From: Nocardiopsis sp. TSRI0078
Lineage (GTDB): Bacteria > Actinomycetota > Actinomycetes > Streptosporangiales > Streptosporangiaceae
Direction of reading: 5' to 3'
Length of the DNA: 64,000 nucleotides
NCBI RefSeq assembly: GCF_001905145.1
Contig: NZ_LWLB01000034.1
Span: 1 to 64,000, forward strand
Part shown: one piece after another, positions 43,253-54,088 of the stretch
Position numbering within the stretch: the first letter of the stretch is position 1
How the letters are laid out: each line of letters begins with the position of its first letter
Notes under the pieces: generated by a model
Databases searched by the model: none
What the model was told of the DNA's origin: nothing
Seen by the model: the letters and a program-made list of their open reading frames with translations, nothing else
Made by a program: the position numbers and the translations under genes

Positions 43253-44446
43253 GTGTCCGGCCGCAAGGGCCGGCGATACCGGGGGTGGCAGTTGGTGGCA
43301 CGGTTCGGCGATGCACTGACGACGGGGGCCGACCTCGTGAACGCGGCCGAGCGCGCCGTGCTGGGCGCTCTGGAACAGGTGGACGGCCCGGCCGACCTGG
43401 TGTGCTTCTTCGTCTGCGGGGCCGACCCGGAGGAGGTCACCCTCGCGGGCACGCGCGTCATGGAGCTGGCCGGGGACGCCGCCACCCTCGGGTGCAGTTC
43501 CACCGGTGTCATCGGCGGCGGCCGGGGGGTCGAGGGCCAGGGCGCGGTCAGCGTGTGGTGCGCCAGCCTTCCCGGCGTCGAGATCACCCCGTTCCGCCTG
43601 GACACCATCATCGAGGACGACCACCTGGCCGTCGTCGGCATGCGTGAGCCGGGACCGCGCGACCGCGCCGCCATCCTGCTCACCAATCCCTACGAGTTCC
43701 CCACCCAGGCCTTCGTCCGCGAGTCCACCGAGGCCCTCGGCGGGCTGCCCCTCGTCGGCGGCATGGCCGACGGCATGCGCGGCGAGGAGTCCGTGCGGCT
43801 CTTCTGCGAGGGCGAGGTGGCCGAGAACGGCGCGATCGGAGTCCTCATCGGCGGCGAGAACGTGCTCGGCACCGTCGTCAGCCAGGGCTGCCGCCCCGTC
43901 GGCCCGCCCATGACGGTCACCAAGGCCGAGGGCAACCTCCTGCTCGAACTCGCGGGCGCCAACGCCTACGAGAAGCTGGAGAAGCTCGTCGAGGACCTCT
44001 CCGAGGAGGACCGCGCGCTCGCCGAGCAGGGGCTGCACGTCGGTATCGCCATGGACGAGTACGCCGACGCCCACGAGCAGGGCGACTTCCTCGTCCGCAC
44101 CCTCGCCGGGGCCGATCCCGAACTCGGCGCCCTCACCATCGGCGACATGGTCGAGGTCGGCCAGACCGTCCGCTTCCAGGTCCGCGACGCCGGTACCGCC
44201 GACGAGGACTTCGCCCGGCGCCTCGCCGACTTCGGCGCCCAGCACTCCGTCGGCGCCGGCCTGCTCTTCTCCTGCAACGGCCGCGGCGCCTCCCTCTTCC
44301 CGCACGCCGACCACGACGTCCTCGCGGTCCACCGCGCCCTCGGCGTCGACGCCGTCGCCGGCTTCTTCGCGGCGGGGGAGATCGGGCCGGTCAGCGGCGT
44401 CAACCACGTGCACGGGTTCACCGCCTGCCTGCTGGCCTTCGCCTAG
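43253..44446 (+). CDS. FIST-domain sensory protein
   Basis: A 397-residue protein with FIST N and FIST C domains, a fold proposed to bind small ligands such as amino acids in signal input proteins. Landmarks include LVCFFVCGADPEEV, LGCSSTGVIGGG, LPLVGGMADG, and the C-terminal SVGAGLLFSCNGRGASLF with GFFAAGEIGPVSGVNHVHGF. No output domain is attached, so it may act on a partner. GTG at 43253 has GTGGAG upstream; GTG at 43295 is an alternative. It is divergent from the AAA/VWA pair, separated by 175 bp. Confidence 0.85.
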   Translation: MSGRKGRRYRGWQLVARFGDALTTGADLVNAAERAVLGALEQVDGPADLVCFFVCGADPEEVTLAGTRVMELAGDAATLGCSSTGVIGGGRGVEGQGAVSVWCASLPGVEITPFRLDTIIEDDHLAVVGMREPGPRDRAAILLTNPYEFPTQAFVRESTEALGGLPLVGGMADGMRGEESVRLFCEGEVAENGAIGVLIGGENVLGTVVSQGCRPVGPPMTVTKAEGNLLLELAGANAYEKLEKLVEDLSEEDRALAEQGLHVGIAMDEYADAHEQGDFLVRTLAGADPELGALTIGDMVEVGQTVRFQVRDAGTADEDFARRLADFGAQHSVGAGLLFSCNGRGASLFPHADHDVLAVHRALGVDAVAGFFAAGEIGPVSGVNHVHGFTACLLAFA

Positions 44447-44472
44447 GGCGGGGCGTCGGGGAAGGGGCGGCC

Positions 44473-45126
44473 TCAGGTGCGGACGACCACGGTCCCGGCG
44501 ACCCGGTCGTGCAGGGAGCGGCCCCGCCGGTCGCCGAGCGCCGCCATGGACTCGGCCAGGGTGAAGACGTGCCCCAGGCCCGGCACCGACTGGGGCAGCC
44601 CGAAGAACGCGGAACGGCCCAGCGCCTGACCCTGGCTGAGCCTGCCCCCGTCGGCGGCGCTGACCACCTTGATCCCGACCATCATCTTGCCGAGCGTGCG
44701 GCCCCAGGTGACCAGGTACAGCCAGTCGTAGAAGAACAGCAGCAGGCCCCAGCCGAACACGAACAGCAGGGCCCACAGGGTGCCCTCGGCGTCGGTGGTC
44801 TCGCTGTTGCCGACCAGGGCCACCGTCACGAAGGCCATGATGACGAAGAACGCCACGGCGGCGACGACCACGAGGACGTAGTCGATGGCGCGTGCGGCCA
44901 GGCGGCGGCCGAAGGCGGCCGTCTCCGGACCGGCGGGCGGGGGCACGCCCTGCCCCGGCGGCGTACCCGGTCCCGGAAAGCCCTGCGGCGGCGGGGCGGG
45001 GACGGGCGGGCCCCACCCGGGGCCGGGCGGGGGAGTGCCCTGGCCCGGAGCGGGCCCCCATCCCCCGTTCGGAGGCGGGTACGCGCCGGGGTGGGGGTCC
45101 TTGGGGTTCCAGTAGGGGGAGGACAT
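44473..45126 (-). CDS. RDD family membrane protein
   Basis: A 217-residue protein. The first 66 residues are Pro/Gly-rich (PPNGGWGPAPGQGTPPP). The RDD domain follows (about 70-215), with FGRRLAARAIDYVLVVVAAV giving the Arg/Asp signature, a second helix LWALLFVFGWGLLLFFYDWL, and TWGRTLGKMMVGIKVV. Function of RDD proteins is poorly known; some act in ion transport. ATG at 45126 has GAGGAA upstream. Confidence 0.87.
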   Translation of the reverse strand: MSSPYWNPKDPHPGAYPPPNGGWGPAPGQGTPPPGPGWGPPVPAPPPQGFPGPGTPPGQGVPPPAGPETAAFGRRLAARAIDYVLVVVAAVAFFVIMAFVTVALVGNSETTDAEGTLWALLFVFGWGLLLFFYDWLYLVTWGRTLGKMMVGIKVVSAADGGRLSQGQALGRSAFFGLPQSVPGLGHVFTLAESMAALGDRRGRSLHDRVAGTVVVRT

Positions 45127-45203
45127 GGCGGCGGAGTTCCTCGGTTCGTCGGTGGGATGGCCTGCGGAAGCCGGTACGCGGGGGCTTGGGGACTACGACG
45201 CGA

Positions 45204-45235
45204 AAGGCCTCCGAAGGGATCCCTTCGGAGGCCTT
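45204..45235. terminator. 32-bp perfect palindrome, probable greA terminator
   Basis: AAGGCCTCCGAAGGGA (45204-45219) is followed directly by its exact reverse complement. In RNA the tip would form a small loop around GGAUCC. It sits 105 bases beyond the greA stop and 78 bases upstream of the RDD start, all on the reverse strand. Confidence 0.7.
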
Positions 45236-45340
45236 CGATCGGGGAGTGGGCGCGTCCGCGGCGGGGCGTCCCGCGCGGGGACACCGCCCAAAGCGGCGGG
45301 GGCGGCGCGGCGCCGCCCCCGGTCCGGTCCGCTGGGTGTG

Positions 45341-45841
45341 CTACATGCCGGTGTAGGGAACGGCGTCGATGATCTCGACTCCCAGGCTCTTGTTGTTGGG
45401 GAGCTGGTAGCTGACCTTCTCCCCCACGCGCCTGCCGTTGATGGCGGCTCCCAGAGGCGACTTCGGGGAGTACACGTCGATCGGAGCGCCGCTCTCCTCG
45501 CGGGAGGCGAGCAGGAAGGTGACCTCGTCATCGTCCCCGTCGAACTTGACGGTGACGGTCATGCCGGGGCCGACCACGCCCTCGGTACGGGGCGCCTCGC
45601 CGACCCGCGCGGTGCGCAGGATCTCGGTGAGCTGGAGGATACGGGCCTCCATCTTGCCCTGTTCCTCCTTGGCGGCGTGGTAGCCGCCGTTCTCCTTGAG
45701 GTCGCCCTCCTCCCGGGCCGCCTCGATCTTCTCCGCGATCTCGATGCGCCCACTCCCCGACAGGTGGTCCAGCTCCGACTTGAGCCGGTTGTACGCCTCC
45801 TGGGTGAGCCAGGTGACGTTGTCATCGCGGGTCTGGGTCAC
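45341..45841 (-). CDS. greA: Transcription elongation factor GreA
   Basis: A 166-residue GreA, which rescues backtracked RNA polymerase by stimulating transcript cleavage. The N-terminal coiled coil shows WLTQEAYNRLKSELDHL and the acidic tip REEGDLKENGGYHAAKEEQG. The C-terminal FKBP-like domain has YSPKSPLGAAINGRRVGEKV. GTG at 45841 has AAGGAG upstream at ideal spacing. It is a separate unit with a palindromic terminator. Confidence 0.95.
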   Translation of the reverse strand: MTQTRDDNVTWLTQEAYNRLKSELDHLSGSGRIEIAEKIEAAREEGDLKENGGYHAAKEEQGKMEARILQLTEILRTARVGEAPRTEGVVGPGMTVTVKFDGDDDEVTFLLASREESGAPIDVYSPKSPLGAAINGRRVGEKVSYQLPNNKSLGVEIIDAVPYTGM

Positions 45842-45979
45842 GGGAACTCCTTGTGTACTAGTAGCAGAGGCCACCAGGCGGCCTGAGCTGAACTTACGAG
45901 AATATCACCGTGCGTCGTGGCACACGGATACTCGTGTTTCGCCGGTGCTGTCGGGACCGGTCGGAAGGGGCTCGGTGGA

Positions 45980-46432
45980 TCAGTCCTGTGAACCTTGTTC
46001 CCTGCACGAGGCCACTTCTACCGTGGCAGCCTGACGAAGCGTCTCAACGGTCGTGGTGACCGTACGGTTCCCGGCCCCGACGTCGCTGTCGGCCTGGCCC
46101 ACCTCGACGAGCTTCTCGTCCAACGCCACGATCAGGCACTCGGCACCGTTCCTGCTGTTCACCTCGTACACGATGGTCGCCTCGTCGGGCGTGGGTGCCG
46201 AATACGACACCACCTGGTGGTACACGCCGCCGCCCAGACCGCTGTAGTTCATCACGGAGTAGCCCCAGCCGACCGCGCTCAGCACCGCGAACACGGCGGC
46301 GATGACGAAGAAGACCGGCCCGTTGCCATGGCGCTTGCGCAGCGCGGGAGCGGTGGGGTCCGGGGAGTCGGCCGCGCTGTCGGCCGCGGTGTCGGCACTG
46401 TTCACGGCGTCTTCTTCCGGGGTCGGCTGCAT
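45980..46432 (-). CDS. DUF4307 membrane protein
   Basis: A 150-residue protein with an acidic N-terminus, one transmembrane helix (about 37-58, GPVFFVIAAVFAVLSAVGWG), and an extracytoplasmic beta-rich region with the pair of cysteines ECLIV and SCREQ. It matches DUF4307, a family found next to mca and greA in actinobacteria. ATG at 46432 has CGGAG upstream. Function unknown. It is divergent from mca. Confidence 0.82.
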   Translation of the reverse strand: MQPTPEEDAVNSADTAADSAADSPDPTAPALRKRHGNGPVFFVIAAVFAVLSAVGWGYSVMNYSGLGGGVYHQVVSYSAPTPDEATIVYEVNSRNGAECLIVALDEKLVEVGQADSDVGAGNRTVTTTVETLRQAATVEVASCREQGSQD

Positions 46433-46585
46433 CGGGAATCTCCGAACAAGGGGACGGTGTTGTCTAAGATATCCCCGACCTGACAGCCTCCCCACGCGGC
46501 CCGTGCGTGAGTCGTCCGATCCGGGCACCGGGGAGCCGGACGGCCGCGCCCCCGCGTCCGGCCACTAGTCAAGGAGAACCCTTCG

Positions 46586-47464
46586 TTGTCCGAGCGCCTG
46601 CGGCTTATGGCCGTTCATGCCCACCCCGATGACGAGTCCAGCAAGGGCGCGGCCACCATGGCGCGCTACGTGGACGAGGGCGTCGACGTGCTGGTCGTCA
46701 CCATGACCGGCGGCGAACGCGGCGACATCCTCAACCCCGCCATGGAGCGTCCCGAGATCCGAGAGAACATCGCCCAGGTCCGCCGAGAGGAGATGGACCG
46801 CGCGAGGGAGATCCTGGGCATCCAGCAGGAGTTCGCCGGTTTCGTCGACTCCGGCCTGCCCGAGGGCGACCCGCTGCCGCCCCTGCCGGAGGGCAGCTTC
46901 GCCACCCTGCCGGTCGAGGAGGGCGCCGCACCCCTCGTGGCGTCCATGCGCCGGTTCCGCCCGCACGTCGTCCTCACCTACGACGAGAACGGCGGCTACC
47001 CCCACCCGGACCACATCATGACCCACAAGGTGTCGGTGCACGCCTTCGACACCGCGGGCGACCCCGACGCCTACCCGGACGCGGGCGAGCCCTGGCAGCC
47101 GCTCAAGCTGTACTACTTCGTGTCCTTCCCGCCGGAGCGGTTCGAGGCCCTGGCCGACATACTGGCCTCGCGCGGCATGGAGAACCCCTTCGAGGAGTGG
47201 ATGGCGCGGCTCAAGGACCGCGACCGCCCCCGCTGGGAGATCACCACGCGCGTGCACTGCAGCGAGTACCTCGAGGTCGCCGACGAGGCCCTCAAGGCGC
47301 ACGCCACCCAGGTGGACCCCAACGGGTTCTGGTTCGCGGTGCCCAACGAGGTCGTGGCGGAGGCCTGGCCGACCGAGGACTACCACCTGGTGCGCTCGAT
47401 GGTGGACACCGAGGTCCCTGAGAAGGACCTCTTCGCGGGTGTCCGAGAAGCAGTGAGAGTATGA
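46586..47464 (+). CDS. mca: Mycothiol S-conjugate amidase
   Basis: A 292-residue zinc amidase of the LmbE/PIG-L family that cleaves mycothiol S-conjugates so toxic adducts can be exported as mercapturates. The metal motif AHPDDE (residues 12-17) and the later GYPHPDHIMTH are intact. The KLYYFVSFPP and DPNGFWF segments are typical of Mca rather than MshB. TTG at 46586 is the start, with AAGGAG 8 bases upstream. It overlaps the next gene by 4 bases (ATGA). Presence of Mca implies a mycothiol-producing actinomycete. Confidence 0.93.
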   Translation: MSERLRLMAVHAHPDDESSKGAATMARYVDEGVDVLVVTMTGGERGDILNPAMERPEIRENIAQVRREEMDRAREILGIQQEFAGFVDSGLPEGDPLPPLPEGSFATLPVEEGAAPLVASMRRFRPHVVLTYDENGGYPHPDHIMTHKVSVHAFDTAGDPDAYPDAGEPWQPLKLYYFVSFPPERFEALADILASRGMENPFEEWMARLKDRDRPRWEITTRVHCSEYLEVADEALKAHATQVDPNGFWFAVPNEVVAEAWPTEDYHLVRSMVDTEVPEKDLFAGVREAVRV

Positions 47465-47736
47465 GCGGTATGAACACCCTTCTCACGTCCGCGACGGTGC
47501 TGGCGAGCGACTTCGAACTCGACAGCGACACCGTGACACCCGGTGTGCTGGGCTTCCTCGTCGTCTTCGCGATCGGCGTCGGGCTGTACTTCCTCATGCG
47601 CAGCCTCATGGGCAAGCTCCGCGCCCTGCCCAAGGACGACGACTTCTCGGCGGGGGCCGGCGCCCCCGCCGACGGGGCCTCCGCCGCGCAGGCCTCCGAG
47701 GACGCCTCCTCCGAGGACACCGCCCCGCGGACCTGA
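47461..47736 (+). CDS. Small membrane protein coupled to mca
   Basis: A 91-residue protein with one strong transmembrane helix (about 28-47, GVLGFLVVFAIGVGLYFLMR), a short basic segment, and an acidic Ala/Ser-rich tail. It starts inside the mca stop (ATGA), which indicates translational coupling. Similar small proteins follow mca in other actinomycetes, but I know no function. Confidence 0.8.
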   Translation: MSGMNTLLTSATVLASDFELDSDTVTPGVLGFLVVFAIGVGLYFLMRSLMGKLRALPKDDDFSAGAGAPADGASAAQASEDASSEDTAPRT

Positions 47737-47740
47737 GCGA

Positions 47741-47769
47741 CCGTTCCCGCCCTGACCCAGCGGGAACGG
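47741..47769 (+). terminator. Terminator of the mca operon
   Basis: CCGTTCCCGC (47741-47750) pairs with GCGGGAACGG (47760-47769), loop of 9 bases, followed by a short pyrimidine run. Confidence 0.78.
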
Positions 47770-47827
47770 GCCGTTTCCCCGCTCCGGACGGCAGACGTTC
47801 CCCGCCTTCGGGTGGCAGAGTTGGAAC

Positions 47828-49861
<2,034 letters not shown>

Positions 49862-49940
49862 GGGCCCGTGCCGGGACCGAGCCCGGCGCCCGCGGACGGT
49901 GGGATCCGGCGGCCGCCGAAGACGGGGTCCGGGCCCCGGA

Positions 49941-49978
49941 GGCGGCCGTACACGGAGCACCCGCCGTGTACGGCCGCC
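49941..49978. terminator. Bidirectional terminator between convergent genes
   Basis: A perfect 15-bp stem (49941-49955 with 49964-49978) with an 8-base loop, between the DUF255 gene and the reverse-strand hydrolase gene ending at 49997. Confidence 0.85.
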
Positions 49979-49996
49979 CCGCCGTGGCCCGCCGTC

Positions 49997-50806
49997 TCAG
50001 CGCCGGGGCTCCAGGACGTCGCGCAGCACGGCGGCGAAGCCCTCGGGGTCGTCGGTGAAGCCGCCGTGGCCGCCGGGGAAGGTGACCGGCGCGGTGCCGA
50101 GCAGGTCGGCCAGCGCCGCGGAGGCGCGGGAGGTGGTCAGGGGCCCGGAGTCCGCGCCGACGCCGACCACGATCCGGGCCGGACCGTCGCGGAGGGCTGC
50201 GGCGTCGGGCACGTACCCGGTGGTGTGCCGCAGTTCGTGGCCGAAGAAGCGGGCACTGTCGGCGAGCATCTGCTTCGAGGGCTCCTCGGCCGGGGCGTCC
50301 CCGCCCTCCTCCGTCGGGAACCCGGCGTCGGCCATGAACCTGGCCCAGGCCGCGGCCACGCCCTCCCGGTGGTAGGTCGCGATGACGTCCTCCGTCGCCG
50401 CGCGCTGTTCGGCGGCGTCGGGCAGCAGTTCCATCAGGGGCGGCTCGTGCGCGACGGCCGTGCGGACCCGGCCGGGGTGGCGCTGGGCCAGCGCCAGCGC
50501 GGTCACCGCCCCGCCGCTGGAGCCCAGTACGTCGGCGGAGCCCGCGCCGAGTGCGTCCAGGAGCGCGGCGACGTCGTCGGCGCGCAACTCGGGGGTGGAG
50601 TCCTGTTCCGGGTCGTTCAGGGGGCTGCGGGAGATGCCCCGGGGATCGTGGGTGAGCACGGTGCGGTCCCGCGCGAGCAGGTCGGCCACGGGGGCGAACT
50701 CCCCCGCGCCCATGGGCGCGCCCGTGAGTACGAGGACGGGCCCCTGGCCACGGACCTCGTAGTACAGCGTTCCGTCGGGTCTCTCCAGGGTGTGCGTGCT
50801 CGCCAT
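49997..50806 (-). CDS. Alpha/beta-fold hydrolase
   Basis: A 269-residue hydrolase. The nucleophile elbow is GSSGGA, the oxyanion region is VLTGAPMGAGEF, and HDPRGISRS follows, as in small-molecule esterases and dehalogenase-like enzymes. The catalytic histidine is probably in FPGGHGGFTDDPEGFA near the C-terminus. ATG at 50806 has GGAGGAA upstream. Substrate unknown. Confidence 0.87.
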   Translation of the reverse strand: MASTHTLERPDGTLYYEVRGQGPVLVLTGAPMGAGEFAPVADLLARDRTVLTHDPRGISRSPLNDPEQDSTPELRADDVAALLDALGAGSADVLGSSGGAVTALALAQRHPGRVRTAVAHEPPLMELLPDAAEQRAATEDVIATYHREGVAAAWARFMADAGFPTEEGGDAPAEEPSKQMLADSARFFGHELRHTTGYVPDAAALRDGPARIVVGVGADSGPLTTSRASAALADLLGTAPVTFPGGHGGFTDDPEGFAAVLRDVLEPRR

Positions 50807-50947
50807 GGTCGCTGTTCCTCCTCGTGCGCGCCCCTTCAGAACAGGGGCCTCACCACGAACGGACTCCGGCGGGAGCGCGAACTCATCGGCCCCGCCGGGA
50901 AAAGGAGGACGAAGGGAGAAGAGGGAGGCGGTGACCGTGAGGCCTCC

Positions 50948-52309
50948 TCAGCCCACGGCCGTACCGCCGATGATCTCGTTCACCAGGTCGGGCCGGTACC
51001 CCGGCTGGCGGACCTCCAGGTACACGGTCCCCGAAACGCCCGGCCGGTGTACGGCGGCGCTGCTGAACGACCCGTGGCCGCCGCACTCGGGCCATTCCCA
51101 CACCGTGCCCTCCCAGGCGCCGGTGTCCACCTCGCGCTTTTCCGGCTCGGTCCCGCACGGATCGCCGCCGGTCCTGCCCAGGTCGCGGTCGCCCGGCACC
51201 ACCGTCGCGTACACCCCGTAGGACCGAGCGTCGGCGGAGTACCACCCGTCGGCGTCGGTGGCCACCAGCAGCCCGTCCCCGGTCCCGCCCGACGCCGGAT
51301 GCGCCTCCCGGCCGGTGTGGAACTCGCGGGCCCACACCGACGGCACCTGTACGCGGATCTGCTGGTCGGCGTCGTAGCGCACCGGGACCAGGGACAGCCC
51401 CGGGCTGCCGGCCGAGGCCGTGACGGTGACCACCAGCGCGGCGAGGGAGACCAGCAGAGCCGCCGTCCGCTGCCACGGCATCCGGTACCGCTGCCACCAC
51501 GGCACCGCCTTGGGCAGATCGGGCGCCATACGAATGGTCCTGACCCGGTCGGTGAAGGTTTTGGCGTCCGCTGGACGGCTTTCCCGGTCCACCGAAAGTG
51601 CCGACAGAATGAGTTCGTCGAGTTCCGGGGGCAGGCCTGGCCGGATCCGGCCAGGGGGAATCCTCACCGGCGGGCGCGACGGCGGGCGGCCGGTGATGAG
51701 TTCGTAGGCGACCGCGCCCAGCGAGTACACGTCGGAGCGAACGTCCAGATCACCGCCGGGAATGCTCTGCTCCGGGGACATGTAGCCGGGTGTCCCGGCC
51801 GCCGCCGTGAACCCCGAGGCCTCGTCGATCGACTTGGCGAACCCCAGGTCCGCCACCAGCACCCGCTGACCCACCGGTGACGACTGGAGCAGTACGTTGG
51901 ACGGCTTGATGTCACGGTGGATCGTGCCGTGGTTGTGCAGCACGGTGATGCCCTGGCCGATCTCGGTCAGCAGCCGCAGCGCCTCGTCCAGGGGCAGTTG
52001 ACCTCGTTGGACGAGGTCTGCGACGCTTCCCTGGTCGGCGTAGGTCATCACCATGTAGGGCCGCCCGTCGGGCAGCACGTCCACGTCGTGCACCGCCACC
52101 AGCCAGGTGGAGTCGGTCTGGCGCAGGATGCGCGCCTCCTCCAGGAAGCGGTGCTGGATGTCCATCTGGTGCGCCCAGTTCTCGGCGAGTACCTTGATGG
52201 CCACCGGATAGTTGAGCAGGTCGTCCTGCGCCAGCCAGACCGTGGCGAAGGAGCCGGACCCAAGGCGCCGAATGACGCGGTAACGTCCGAAGGCCTCCGG
52301 TTGGCTCAT
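50948..52309 (-). CDS. Membrane-bound Ser/Thr protein kinase
   Basis: A 453-residue Hanks-type kinase. The catalytic domain (about 9-260) has the glycine loop LGSGSFATVW, lysine K39 in VAIKV, the loop HRDIKPSNVLL (131-141), DLG (154-156) in place of DFG, and GTPGYMSPEQ. A transmembrane helix at about 283-300 (AALLVSLAALVVTVTASA) leads to a 150-residue extracytoplasmic domain that contains two cysteines and is not a PASTA repeat. The signal it senses is unknown. ATG at 52309 is used. It is divergent from the sigma factor gene. Confidence 0.9.
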   Translation of the reverse strand: MSQPEAFGRYRVIRRLGSGSFATVWLAQDDLLNYPVAIKVLAENWAHQMDIQHRFLEEARILRQTDSTWLVAVHDVDVLPDGRPYMVMTYADQGSVADLVQRGQLPLDEALRLLTEIGQGITVLHNHGTIHRDIKPSNVLLQSSPVGQRVLVADLGFAKSIDEASGFTAAAGTPGYMSPEQSIPGGDLDVRSDVYSLGAVAYELITGRPPSRPPVRIPPGRIRPGLPPELDELILSALSVDRESRPADAKTFTDRVRTIRMAPDLPKAVPWWQRYRMPWQRTAALLVSLAALVVTVTASAGSPGLSLVPVRYDADQQIRVQVPSVWAREFHTGREAHPASGGTGDGLLVATDADGWYSADARSYGVYATVVPGDRDLGRTGGDPCGTEPEKREVDTGAWEGTVWEWPECGGHGSFSSAAVHRPGVSGTVYLEVRQPGYRPDLVNEIIGGTAVG

Positions 52310-52619
52310 TTCCGCCTCGGTCTGTCAGGAGTGAGTACGCGGTCGTTGCCCACTAATACACCATCTGTACCTTCACATTGCCTACCGTCTATATGATCCC
52401 CTCACCGGATGGTGCCGAGGCCCTCGGCCGTGGAGACTGGAGAAGACCCGACGTGTTCCGCGCCGCGTGAACGGTCGCGAGGAAATGTGATTTTCGTGAG
52501 GGCGGAGCCGGACGGGGACCGTAGGCGTCCCATACACGTGTGACCCTCGAAACAGACGGGCGCACACGCGTCCGAAGCGGACGGCCGGACGTCTGCCGTC
52601 AGTCAGGGAGAGACCAGCC
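52310..52619. other. 310-bp divergent intergenic region (kinase / sigma factor)
   Basis: An AT-richer patch at about 52345-52400 is the likely kinase promoter (on the reverse strand a CATATAGAC box). The sigma gene's ribosome site AGGGAGAG lies at about 52603-52610. No RNA structure or other site could be assigned. Confidence 0.4.
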
Positions 52620-53234
52620 ATGCGCAGTAGTGACCACGCAGACCACGAGGAGACGACCCCCACGCCCCGGCGCCGGGTGGCCGGCAGCGTCGACGAGGAG
52701 CTGGAGGAGCTCGCGCGCCGGGCCAAGGCCGGCGACGCCGCCGCCCTGGACGCCCTGCTCCGGCGGATCCAGCCCGAGGTGCTGCGCCGGTGCTCGCGCT
52801 TCCTGCCCTACCGCCAGGACGCCGAGGAGGCGTGCCAGGACGCGCTGCTGCGCGTGGCCCGCAAGATCGACAGCTTCAAGGGCGACTCCCTGTTCACCAC
52901 CTGGCTGTACACGGTGGTGTCCAACTCCGCCCGGCAGACCTACCGCTCGATGAAGCGCCGTTCGGCCGAGTTCCCCACCGAGGCCGAGCGCATGCCCCAC
53001 CAGAGCGACCCCCGCACCACCAGCGTCATCGCCGGCTCCCGCATCGACCTGCTGGAGGCCCTGGACCAGCTGGAGAAGGACCGCCCCAACCTGGTGGCCC
53101 CGCTGGTCCTGCGCGACCTGTGCCAGATGGACTACAACGAGATCGCCTCCGAGCTCAACCTGGCCCTGGGCACCGTCAAGTCCCGTATCCACCAGGGGCG
53201 CAAGCATGTGCGCAAGTCCCTGGCTGTGACGTAG
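52620..53234 (+). CDS. Sigma-70 family (ECF-like) sigma factor
   Basis: A 204-residue sigma factor. Region 2 covers about 32-100 (AGDAAALDALLRRIQPEV, QDAEEACQDALLRVARKI, LFTTWLYTVVSNSARQTYR). Region 4 covers about 140-200 (LVAPLVLRDLCQMDYNEI, LNLALGTVKSRIHQGRKHV). No anti-sigma gene is adjacent; the neighbour is a membrane Ser/Thr kinase on the other strand, which may or may not be linked. ATG at 52620 has AGGGAG upstream. Confidence 0.9.
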   Translation: MRSSDHADHEETTPTPRRRVAGSVDEELEELARRAKAGDAAALDALLRRIQPEVLRRCSRFLPYRQDAEEACQDALLRVARKIDSFKGDSLFTTWLYTVVSNSARQTYRSMKRRSAEFPTEAERMPHQSDPRTTSVIAGSRIDLLEALDQLEKDRPNLVAPLVLRDLCQMDYNEIASELNLALGTVKSRIHQGRKHVRKSLAVT

Positions 53235-53326
53235 CCCCAGCGGGCGAACTACGCTGGAGGTATCCCCGCCGGCACACCCTTTCCAACGGTGTGCCGTCCC
53301 TGATCCAGCTCTGAGAGGTTTCGCCC

Positions 53327-54088
53327 ATGGGGCTTCGTGACCCCCTGTACTGGCTGTACGAGCGGCGTCTTGAACGCAGGCTGACCAGCCAGGAGATCCC
53401 CCGCCACGTCGGAGTGGCCATGGACGGCAACCGGCGCTGGGCCAAGAGCAGCGGCCTCCAGGCGGCAGAGCAGGGCCACCAGGCCGGTGCGAACAAGATC
53501 TTCGAGCTGCTGCGCTGGTGCGACGAGGTGGGGGTGCAGGTGGTCACCCTCTGGATGCTGTCCACCGACAACCTCACCCGCGACGAGTCCGAGCTGGGTC
53601 CGCTGGTGCGCATCATCGAGCAGACCATCGCCCGGCTGCGTGAGGAGGGGTGGAACACGCGCCCCGTCGGAGCGCTCGACGTGCTGCCCGCCTCCACCGC
53701 CCGCGAGCTCAAGGAGGCGGAGGCGGCCACATCCGGCAACCCCGGGCTGGTTGTCAACGTCGCCGTCGGGTATGGAGGTAGACGTGAGATCGCTGATGCG
53801 GTTCGGTCCCTCCTCCACGAGGAGGCGGCCAAGGGCACCGGTATCCAGGAGCTGGCCGAGCGCCTGGACATCGAGGACATCGCACGGCATCTCTACACGC
53901 GCGGTCAGCCCGACCCCGACCTGCTCATCCGCACGTCGGGGGAGCAGCGCCTGTCCGGTTTCATGCTGTGGCAGAGCGTGCACTCGGAGTTCTACTTCTG
54001 CGAGGTCTTCTGGCCTGCCTTCCGCAGAGTGGACTTCCTGCGCGCACTGCGCTCGTACGGCGCGCGCAACCGCCGCTACGGATCCTGA
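53327..54088 (+). CDS. Cis-isoprenyl diphosphate synthase (UppS family)
   Basis: A 253-residue cis-prenyltransferase. It carries the catalytic motif VAMDGNRRWAK (Asp33), TLWMLSTDNLTRDESEL, VNVAVGYGGRREIADAVR, and the C-terminal PDPDLLIRTSGEQRLSGFM and EFYFCEVFWPAFRRVDFL. Actinomycetes usually carry two such enzymes, a short-chain Z-farnesyl type and a decaprenyl/undecaprenyl type; which this is cannot be settled here. It would supply polyprenyl phosphate carriers for cell-wall synthesis. ATG at 53327 has GAGAGG upstream. Confidence 0.92.
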   Translation: MGLRDPLYWLYERRLERRLTSQEIPRHVGVAMDGNRRWAKSSGLQAAEQGHQAGANKIFELLRWCDEVGVQVVTLWMLSTDNLTRDESELGPLVRIIEQTIARLREEGWNTRPVGALDVLPASTARELKEAEAATSGNPGLVVNVAVGYGGRREIADAVRSLLHEEAAKGTGIQELAERLDIEDIARHLYTRGQPDPDLLIRTSGEQRLSGFMLWQSVHSEFYFCEVFWPAFRRVDFLRALRSYGARNRRYGS

